Assembly (NCBI GenBank): GCA_964482425.1
Contig: CAYZXN010000081.1
Location: 1 to 29,180 of the forward strand
DNA from: WHTF01 sp964482425
GTDB taxonomy: Bacteria > Desulfobacterota > Binatia > UBA9968
DNA length: 29,180 nucleotides
Direction of reading: 5' to 3'
Below are positions 23,167 to 29,180 of this stretch, one piece after another. The notes under the pieces are model-generated. The model was given only the letters and a program-made list of their open reading frames with translations. It was not told the origin of the DNA and made no database searches. Every line of letters begins with the position of its first letter. Position 1 is the first letter of the stretch. The position numbers were made by a program, and so were the translations under genes.

Positions 23167-24636
23167 ATGCCTGCGCGCAGCGGCGCCGAGTATCTGGCGG
23201 GGCTCGCCGATCAACGGGAGATCTGGTTTGACGGCAAGCGCGTCGAGAACGTAGTGGGTCATCCTGTTTTGGGCCGAATGGCGCGCACTCTCGCTGCGCT
23301 TTACGATCTGCAGTACGACGCCGCTTTCCAGCCAAAGCTCACGTATCCATCGCCCAGCACCAACGATCCCGTGAGCATCGCCTTCATGCAGCCGCGCAGC
23401 ATCGGAGACCTGGTGCGCCGTCGTGAGATGTTCAAACACTGGGCTGATTTCAGCGGCGGCATGCTCGGACGCACGCCCGACTACCTCAATGCAATCCTTG
23501 CAGGCTGCGCCTCCTGCGAGCCGTACTTTGCCCAGAACGGACCAGAGTATGGCCGCCGCATCGTCGCCTATTATGAGCACTCGCGGGAGCGCGACTTCTG
23601 CGCCACCCATACTTTCGTTGATCCGCAGATCAATCGCGCACGCAGCCAGTCCGAGCAAACCGACCCCGACGTACCGCTCCATATTGCCGGGGAGAGCTCG
23701 GCAGGTTTGATTGTTGGCGGCGCGCGCATGCTTGCCACACTGGCTCCCTATGCGGACGAGCTGTACGTGTTTCCATCGCCGTCGCGCACGCAGCAGAGCG
23801 ATGCGCCGCGCTTTGCCTTTGCCTTCGCCATCCCGGTGGCAACACCGGGACTGCGCTTTATCTGCCGCGGCAGTCTCGATCACGGCGGCTCGACCGCCGA
23901 TTATCCGCTCACCGCGCGTTATGAAGAGATGGACGCTGTCGCCGTGTTCGACGATGTGCTGGTGCCCTGGGAGCGGGTCTTCTTGAAGGGCGACATCCGC
24001 CTGTGCAATCGCTTGTTCCGCGAAACACCGGCTTTTCTTCACGGCATTCATCAGTTCACGGTCAAGAATTTGGCCAAGGCCGAGTTTATCCTCGGCGTGG
24101 CCAGCCTTGTCGCCGACTCCATCGGCCGCAGCGGCCTGCCGGCTTACCAGCAGATGCTCGGCGAGATCGTCGATGCCGTGGAGACCGAACGGGCTTTCGT
24201 GCGCGCTGCGGAGGCCGACGCCATCACCGATGAGCGCGGCTTCGTCCATCCTAACCCGGAGATCATGTCGACGGCGCGCAATTACTTCCCGCGGATTTAT
24301 CCGCGGCTGGTTGAGATCCTCCAGCTCATCGGCTCGAGCGGTCTGATGGCCACCCCCACCGAGCGCGATCTTAACTCCCCGCAGTTAGCCGAGCAGGTCG
24401 ATCGTTACTATCAATCGGCGACACAGATGGGCAAAGAGCGGGTGCAGCTTTTCCGCCTCGCCTGGGACTTGTGTTGCAGCGGTTTTGCCGGACGCCAGGT
24501 GCTCTATGAACGCTTTTTCGCCGGCGATCCTTTTTTGCTCATGGCATCGCGCTATAGCAGCTACGATTGCAGCGCCGCAGTGGCAAGAGTCAGGGCGCTC
24601 CTGGCGCGCAGCGGTGATGACCAAGCAGAAAAATGA
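23167..24636 (+). CDS. HpaB-family flavin-dependent oxygenase (4-hydroxyphenylacetate 3-monooxygenase-like)
   Basis: The 489-residue protein opens RSGAEYLAGLADQREIWFDG (residues 4-23) and shows the acyl-CoA-dehydrogenase-like fold of HpaB/HpaH oxygenases. Key segments are HTFVDPQINRARSQSEQTDP (substrate/flavin region), IAGESSAGLIVGGARMLATLAPYADE, FDDVLVPWERVFL, the helical C-terminus with TVKNLAKAEFILGVASL and the region ending LIGSSGLMATPTERDL. These enzymes use reduced FAD from a separate reductase and O2 to hydroxylate phenols. No reductase is in the window. Some members are instead radical dehydratases (4-hydroxybutyryl-CoA type), but the iron-sulfur Cys/His set is not obvious here. It lies 30 bases upstream of an amidohydrolase, suggesting an aromatic degradation step pair. 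Confidence 0.85.
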   Translation: MPARSGAEYLAGLADQREIWFDGKRVENVVGHPVLGRMARTLAALYDLQYDAAFQPKLTYPSPSTNDPVSIAFMQPRSIGDLVRRREMFKHWADFSGGMLGRTPDYLNAILAGCASCEPYFAQNGPEYGRRIVAYYEHSRERDFCATHTFVDPQINRARSQSEQTDPDVPLHIAGESSAGLIVGGARMLATLAPYADELYVFPSPSRTQQSDAPRFAFAFAIPVATPGLRFICRGSLDHGGSTADYPLTARYEEMDAVAVFDDVLVPWERVFLKGDIRLCNRLFRETPAFLHGIHQFTVKNLAKAEFILGVASLVADSIGRSGLPAYQQMLGEIVDAVETERAFVRAAEADAITDERGFVHPNPEIMSTARNYFPRIYPRLVEILQLIGSSGLMATPTERDLNSPQLAEQVDRYYQSATQMGKERVQLFRLAWDLCCSGFAGRQVLYERFFAGDPFLLMASRYSSYDCSAAVARVRALLARSGDDQAEK

Positions 24637-24666
24637 TTGAACCTTTCATTCTAGTAGGAGTGCGTC

Positions 24667-25647
24667 ATGAACATCGATTTTCACGCTCACATTTACCCGG
24701 AGAATTATCTCAAAAAACTCGAAACCTCACGGGGCGACGTCAGAATCGAAACCAACGAGAAGGGCGAGAAAATCATTCTCAGCATGGGCGCCAAGGCGGG
24801 CCCGATCACACCGGATTTCTTTGATATCGATGTGCGTGTCGACCGCATCAAGGAGAACCGAGTCGACATGCAGATCCTCTCCTCGCCTCATCCCGGTGTC
24901 GATCGTTTTTCACCGGAGGAAAGCGCCGAGATGAGCCGGATCATCAACGACGGGATCGCCGCCGCGGTCAAGCGCCATCCAAATCACTTTCAGGGCTTGG
25001 CCATGCTACCGCTGATTGACACCAAGCTGGCATTAAAAGAGCTCGACCGCGCGGTTCTCGAACTCGGCCTCAAGGGCATGTGCATGCTGACCAACGTGGC
25101 CGGTAAAACTTCGGATGCCGATTTTCTGCTGCCCGTTTATGAACGGGCGCAAGAGCTGGGGGTGCCGGTCTTTATCCACCCAACCACGCCGCTGGGAGCC
25201 CAGGTGATGCAGGAGTGGCGGCTGGCGATCATTCTCGGCTTCGAGTTCGACATCGTCCTTTCCGCCACCCGGCTGGCCTATGCCGGGATCCTCGAGCGCT
25301 TTCCCGAGCTCAATTTTGTCATTTCGCACCTGGGCGCCGGCATACCGTTTTTGGCCGGCCGCATCGATCGCGGTTATCACGATCCGACTTGCGCCATCAA
25401 AACCGAGAAGCCGACCTCTGATTATCTGCGCGAGCTCTATTGCGATACAGTTTCCTTTTACCAGCCCGCGCTGGCCATGGCGTACGAATTCTACGGCGCC
25501 GAGAGGATGGTTTTAGGCAGCGACTTTCCGCTGATCATCGGCGATCTGCCGGCGGCGGTTCCAAGCATCGAACGTATGAACATTCCGGCGCGCGAAAAGG
25601 AAAAGATTCTCGGCGGCAACGTGAAGCAGCTGTTGAAGTTGACTTGA
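24667..25647 (+). CDS. amidohydrolase family protein (ACMSD-like decarboxylase/hydrolase)
   Basis: The 326-residue TIM-barrel protein has the amidohydrolase-2 metal site: HAH (H6, H8), H171 in VFIHPTTP, H221 in ISHLGAGIPFLAGR, and D286 in LGSDFP. This layout fits the ACMSD/gamma-resorcylate decarboxylase group, which handles aromatic or semialdehyde carboxylates with one Zn ion. It follows the HpaB-like gene by 30 bases with a strong TAGGAG site. Together they look like consecutive steps in breakdown of a phenolic compound, which is an inference from adjacency and family rather than sequence proof. Confidence 0.87.
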   Translation: MNIDFHAHIYPENYLKKLETSRGDVRIETNEKGEKIILSMGAKAGPITPDFFDIDVRVDRIKENRVDMQILSSPHPGVDRFSPEESAEMSRIINDGIAAAVKRHPNHFQGLAMLPLIDTKLALKELDRAVLELGLKGMCMLTNVAGKTSDADFLLPVYERAQELGVPVFIHPTTPLGAQVMQEWRLAIILGFEFDIVLSATRLAYAGILERFPELNFVISHLGAGIPFLAGRIDRGYHDPTCAIKTEKPTSDYLRELYCDTVSFYQPALAMAYEFYGAERMVLGSDFPLIIGDLPAAVPSIERMNIPAREKEKILGGNVKQLLKLT

Positions 25648-25666
25648 GCGCGCCCCAACGAGGCTC

Positions 25667-27034
25667 TCAGGATGCGGCCCGTCTCCGCCCGGCGCCTTTC
25701 TCGCGCGCCAGCACACCGATGGTTGCCAGCACCTGCGACAAGAACTCTCTTCGCGCGCTCGCGCTTTTCGCGATAACTTCTTCCGCATGTTCCAGGGTCA
25801 CTTCAGTATTTTCCCGCGCATCGGCAGAAACGTTATCGGTCACCAGGATTCCGGCATAAACGGGAATCTTCAGGCCGTCGGCGGAAGAGTTGATGGCATC
25901 GATGATGTGAAATAATTCCTGATCCACAGTTTTTATTCTATCGGTGATCATCTGCCGCGCCCATCGAGTGGTTTCGACCACGACATTTTCCACCGAGGCA
26001 TGCGCGGTGTTCAATCGGCCTTTGTCGATAGCGCGATTACGGATGATGTGGACAAGAACACCCCCGGGTCTCGGCGCAGGAAAAGGATCTCCGTTGAGGA
26101 CGACACGGGGGACGACGATCTTGCCGACGAGCTCCGGCTCGTCGATGGCGCCGGCGCTGCCGAGAAAAACCATCGACGGCGGCCTGTCACCGGAGATCTG
26201 CAAGATCGCTTCCATGAGCTCGCCGGCGCGGCTGGCATAAATGCGATTACCGTCGATTGACACCAGCACAACCCTCATGCCGTTGGCGTCGGGGTACCAG
26301 TTGATCCGCAGCGATTCGTCCGAAAATAGTTTCGGAGCGGCTATGCCGTCGCTTTCCATCAGTGCGCGGCTGTCGCCGACAAAGCCGACGATAACCGCGT
26401 CCGGCCGGTTTATGCCGTGAGTGCGAAAAAAATCGAGAAATTCCTCGCGGGCGCTGAACCAGGACATCAGGACCTTGAGCGATCGGCTGAATGAACCTAG
26501 CTTTTCACGATACCTGCGGCGGGTTTCGTCATCGACAAACTTGGCAAGGTAGAGCAGGCGGATGATCGTTTTCAACGCCACTTCCCTGCCGTTCTGGCCG
26601 ATGATGATGAAGTCATACCCGGCCTGGCGACGGCCGACAAACAAGCGGATCTCGCCGGGGTCCTGGTCTTGCTCCAGCGGCACTATGGACGTGTAATGAC
26701 TTTTCGCTTGCCGGCGCACTTGGTCTTCGAGTCCACCGTAGAAAACAACCTGGGATGCGCCGAGGATCAGCTCCTGATGCCGGCCGAAGCGCCTGAACGC
26801 GTACCAGCGCTGGTCAAGCACCGCTCCTTCCATTTCATTCTTGGCGATCAGCCTCTCAGCGTGGCTGACCAGCTCATGAGTACGATCATGGAATCGGACA
26901 TGAGGTGCCGTGGGAGCCTCGCTCGCAGCCTGTTGGCGAGCGGAAGGCGGTAATTCGACGGTTACGGGAGCGCACGAAAGCGACAGCAGGAGGACGAGAC
27001 TGGAGAACAGGACGGCTTTGAAGTGATCGCTCAT
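25667..27034 (-). CDS. large lipoprotein with nucleoside-phosphorylase-like C-terminal half
   Basis: The 455-residue protein has a lipoprotein signal ending LSLSC (Cys21). An N-terminal half of about 200 residues is of unknown type (FIIIGQNGREVALKTIIRLLYLA; LKVLMSWFSAREEFLDFF). The C-terminal half resembles the PNP/UDP phosphorylase fold: RVVLVSIDGNRIYASRAGELM, MVFLGSAGAIDEPELVGKIVVP (read from GSAGAID, residues 292-298), TVDQELFHIIDAI (369-381) and IPVYAGILVTDN (390-401). Those correspond in order to the base-pocket strand, the VxMET-like Glu segment and the SDN turn of phosphorylases. A phosphorylase-type fold in an extracytoplasmic lipoprotein is odd. The resemblance is by eye only. It lies downstream of the FGE-like gene on the same strand. 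Confidence 0.6.
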   Translation of the reverse strand: MSDHFKAVLFSSLVLLLSLSCAPVTVELPPSARQQAASEAPTAPHVRFHDRTHELVSHAERLIAKNEMEGAVLDQRWYAFRRFGRHQELILGASQVVFYGGLEDQVRRQAKSHYTSIVPLEQDQDPGEIRLFVGRRQAGYDFIIIGQNGREVALKTIIRLLYLAKFVDDETRRRYREKLGSFSRSLKVLMSWFSAREEFLDFFRTHGINRPDAVIVGFVGDSRALMESDGIAAPKLFSDESLRINWYPDANGMRVVLVSIDGNRIYASRAGELMEAILQISGDRPPSMVFLGSAGAIDEPELVGKIVVPRVVLNGDPFPAPRPGGVLVHIIRNRAIDKGRLNTAHASVENVVVETTRWARQMITDRIKTVDQELFHIIDAINSSADGLKIPVYAGILVTDNVSADARENTEVTLEHAEEVIAKSASARREFLSQVLATIGVLAREKGAGRRRAAS

Positions 27035-27131
27035 GGTTTACTGTGGCTGCGACTTCGACAAGATGCGTCGGTTGCTCACAGCCATTGGATGCACGCAGCG
27101 GCTCATAAGTTGCCAACAACAGGGCTTCACT

Positions 27132-27899
27132 CTACCGGAATCGCCCGTGCGGAATAACAAACCAATCGCATGAAGCTTTGGCGATATCATGCCAACCGGG
27201 CCACGTCAGCATCACACGGAAACCGTAGTCGGCATATTTAAAATCCGGCGGCAGAGAGCTGCGCGCCGCGCAGCGGGAAAACTTAATGCGGTGACGCCAG
27301 GAGCCGCCGCGGGAGACGCGTCTTTTTCCCGCAGACGCGCCCTGCGGATTTCGCTCCGGCGAACGGCTGTAGTAGTCGCAGTCATAATAGTCGCTGCACC
27401 ACTCATGCACGCCCTCGCTCATGTCATAAAGACCAAAATCGTTGGGCTCGTTTGCGCCGACCCGCTGGGGGCCAGCGGTTCGTTCATCATAGCCGAGGTA
27501 GCGCCGCTCCCATGGCGGCTCGTCGCCCCAGGGATAAAGCGCGCCTTGCAGGTGGCCGCGGGCCGCCCGCTCCCATTGCGCTTCGGTGGGCAATTGAAAC
27601 GTCCGGCCGGTGCGCTGCGAGAGCCAGCGACAGTACGCCGTCGCGTCGAACCAACTGACGCCGACCACCGGTTGTTCCGGACCGGAAAACATCGGCTCGG
27701 ACCAGAACGGCGGCGGCAACGCCCGAGTTTCTTCGATGAACACCGCGTACTCTCCATTGGTCACCGGATACTTTGCCAGTGCAAAGCGATCGACCCAGAC
27801 GCGGTGGAGCGGCTTTTCGTTATCCTGGCCGCTCTCGCAGCCCATAAGAAAAAGCCCTTCGGGAACTTCAACAAGAGGACTGTGGAGGTTGCCATTCAT
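27132..27899 (-). CDS. formylglycine-generating-enzyme-like (SUMF1 domain) protein lacking the catalytic Cys pair
   Basis: The 255-residue protein has FGE/SUMF1 landmarks: VEVPEGLFLMGCESGQDNEKP, VDRFALAKYPVTNGEYAVF, PVVGVSWFDATAYCRWLSQRTG (read from VSWFDATAYC), FQLPTEAQWERAARG, YPWGDE, NDFGLYDMSEGVHEWCSDYY, and RGGSWRHRIKFSRCAARSSL followed by DYGFRVML. Active sulfatase-modifying FGEs have two copper-binding cysteines between the GGSW and RCAAR segments. Here that stretch is shorter (WRHRIKFS) and has neither Cys. So it probably does not oxidise a Cys to formylglycine, and may act in another way as many SUMF1-fold proteins do. No sulfatase gene is nearby. The ribosome binding site is weak. 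Confidence 0.85.
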   Translation of the reverse strand: MNGNLHSPLVEVPEGLFLMGCESGQDNEKPLHRVWVDRFALAKYPVTNGEYAVFIEETRALPPPFWSEPMFSGPEQPVVGVSWFDATAYCRWLSQRTGRTFQLPTEAQWERAARGHLQGALYPWGDEPPWERRYLGYDERTAGPQRVGANEPNDFGLYDMSEGVHEWCSDYYDCDYYSRSPERNPQGASAGKRRVSRGGSWRHRIKFSRCAARSSLPPDFKYADYGFRVMLTWPGWHDIAKASCDWFVIPHGRFR

Positions 27900-28086
27900 G
27901 AGACCGCCTGTGAGCGGGCGCGTCGTTTTTGCCGCGCATCCGGCGCCGCTTGTACTGTAAAATTCGATCCGCGCCGAGTATAGTTTTCAAGTTTGCGGCT
28001 GACAAGTCGCTTTGTGCCCCAACACCATTGCACATGCGTCGTTAATTGCCTATAAGCGGATGTCGAACTCATAACAGGAGGATTGC

Positions 28087-29154
28087 ATGACGGGCAAATA
28101 CCGACCGGGTTCTTATCGAACAGTAATTGCGCTGGCAGCAGCACTGCTTGCCGGACAACTCCTGGGCGCCGCTGTCGCCCGGGCGCAGACCACGCCGTTC
28201 TATAAAGACAAGACCATCCGCATCATCGTCGGCTTCACCGCCGGCGGGCTCTACGATCAGTACGCGCGCATTCTCTCGCGCGTCATGCCTAAATACATTC
28301 CCGGCAACCCCAACATCATCGTGCAGAACATGCCCGGCGCGGGCTCGCTGACCGCGACCAATTATGTTCACAGCGTCGCCAAACCGGACGGTTTGACCCT
28401 GGGCATGCCCGGAAGCGGCATCTATCTCGATCAGATGCTGGGCCGTAAAGAAGCCACGTTCGACGTAACAAAATTGGCCTGGCTCGGCAGCGTCGACCAG
28501 AGAGACTTGGTGCTCTACATGAAAGCCGACGCGCCCTGGAAATCCATGGACGATATCCTAAAAGGCGGAGAGGCGCCAAAATGCGGTGCCACCGGAACTT
28601 CGGACCTGACCACTATCATGGTGAACATCCTGGAAGAAACACTGGGCGCCAAGTTCCAGAACGTTCGCGGTTACCCGGGCGGAGTCGAGATCGACCTGGC
28701 CATCGAACGAGGAGAAATCCACTGCCGCGGCACCGGCATCACCACTCACTTCGCTCGCGAGCCCTATTTCCCCTGGCACAAAAATGGATTTGACAGGCAT
28801 ATCGTGCAGACCGGCGCAAAAAAAGATCCGCGCCTGCCGGACGCTCCCACCTTGGTGGATCTGATGGACAAGAAAAAAACCCCGGACATCAGCCGCAACG
28901 TCGCCCGGGTGATGCTGGTATCGGCCACTTTGGGACGCCCGCTTGTGGGTACGCCGGGCATTCCGCCGGATCGCGTCAAGATGCTGCGCGACGCCTATGC
29001 CAAAACCTTCAACGATCCGGAAGTTATGCAGGAAGCTAAAAAGAGCCGGCTCGAGATTACCACGCTACCCGGCGAAGAGGTTGAAACGCAAATCCGCGAG
29101 GTCATGAAGCAGCCTAAAGAAGTGGTCGATCGAGTCAAGAAGCTGTCGGAGTAG
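28087..29154 (+). CDS. TctC/Bug-type periplasmic carboxylate-binding protein (copy 2)
   Basis: This 355-residue paralogue of the receptor at 15519-16580 has a signal peptide cleaved near ARAQ. It shares IIVQNMPGAGSLTATNYV and LGRKEATFDVTKLAWLGS with small changes, plus GYPGGVEIDLAIERGEI and KNGFDRHIVQTGAKKDPRLPDAPT. It too has exactly two mature cysteines, C166 and C213, 47 residues apart. An AGGAGG site (spacing about five) precedes the ATG. There is no TctA or TctB permease in the window, so it is an orphan receptor, and its ligand is not predicted. Its genomic neighbour to the right is outside the window. Confidence 0.9.
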   Translation: MTGKYRPGSYRTVIALAAALLAGQLLGAAVARAQTTPFYKDKTIRIIVGFTAGGLYDQYARILSRVMPKYIPGNPNIIVQNMPGAGSLTATNYVHSVAKPDGLTLGMPGSGIYLDQMLGRKEATFDVTKLAWLGSVDQRDLVLYMKADAPWKSMDDILKGGEAPKCGATGTSDLTTIMVNILEETLGAKFQNVRGYPGGVEIDLAIERGEIHCRGTGITTHFAREPYFPWHKNGFDRHIVQTGAKKDPRLPDAPTLVDLMDKKKTPDISRNVARVMLVSATLGRPLVGTPGIPPDRVKMLRDAYAKTFNDPEVMQEAKKSRLEITTLPGEEVETQIREVMKQPKEVVDRVKKLSE

Positions 29155-29180
29155 GAGCGCAACCGGCGGCAGTCCGCAAA

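Noticed and set aside
22993..24249. 418-codon minus-strand open frame opposite the HpaB-like gene
   Set aside because: It is antisense to a well-supported family member. Its composition (many His, Gly and Ala with no recognisable motif) is typical of a reverse-frame shadow in GC-rich DNA.
1..29180. Mobile element, CRISPR array, tRNA or toxin-antitoxin defence cluster
   Set aside because: No transposase, integrase, evenly spaced repeats, tRNA-like cloverleaf or recognised defence gene was found on either strand. The only tandem repeat is the short 9-bp tract at 10112-10156.

Overview
This window is a 29 kb stretch of ordinary bacterial chromosome, roughly mid-to-high GC, with tightly packed genes on both strands. 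Many products carry Sec signal peptides or lipoboxes ending in Cys, and MreB-like and bactofilin-like cytoskeletal genes are present, so the cell is very probably a diderm. The catabolic flavour (orphan TctC/Bug-type solute receptors, MmgE/PrpD, a crotonase-fold enzyme, an HpaB-type flavin oxygenase, an ACMSD-like amidohydrolase) is what I associate with uncultured soil or sediment lineages once lumped with Deltaproteobacteria (for example Candidatus Binatota or Rokubacteria). That placement is inference from gene content only. I see no tRNA, rRNA, CRISPR array, insertion sequence, integrase or prophage gene.

Layout. Positions 1-2570: an RmlD-like reductase (-), then a minus-strand group running from a DUF3108 protein through a glycine-zipper lipoprotein to a possible 46-residue membrane protein. 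Positions 2592-5095 (+): a secreted, extremely cysteine-rich repeat protein, a stand-alone CheY-like receiver, and a lipobox-bearing SAM methyltransferase. Positions 5099-5764 (-): a small secreted PsbP/DUF1795-like protein. Positions 5931-10082 (+): a UvrD/Rep helicase, a membrane-anchored spermidine-synthase-fold protein, and a lipoprotein zinc metalloprotease, tightly spaced or overlapping. Positions 10112-13395 (+): a 9-bp minisatellite, then a TrmJ, isochorismatase-like, LVIVD-repeat operon, then a terminator and an Rnk-like gene.

Positions 13546-19232 (-): a tandem ACT protein with its own promoter; a likely operon of crotonase, TctC-type receptor and MmgE/PrpD; a DegT/DnrJ-type aminotransferase; and a cupin. 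Positions 19653-20699 (+): a fatty-acid desaturase behind a near-consensus promoter. Positions 20736-22951 (-): a divergent MreB-like protein, a bactofilin and a zinc-ribbon protein, the last two overlapping by 4 bp. Positions 23074-25647 (+): an HpaB-family oxygenase and an amidohydrolase. Positions 25667-27899 (-): a formylglycine-generating-enzyme-like protein lacking the usual cysteines, then a large lipoprotein with a nucleoside-phosphorylase-like C-terminal half. Positions 28087-29154 (+): a second TctC-type receptor.

The most unusual items are the roughly 34-residue Cys-pair repeat protein at 2648-3811, the MreB/bactofilin/zinc-ribbon cluster, the lipoprotein with a phosphorylase-like fold, and several enzyme-family members that have lost catalytic residues (isochorismatase Cys to Gly, FGE-like without its Cys pair, crotonase without the second Glu). 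Several intergenic regions carry TTGACA-type promoters with an 18-bp spacer.
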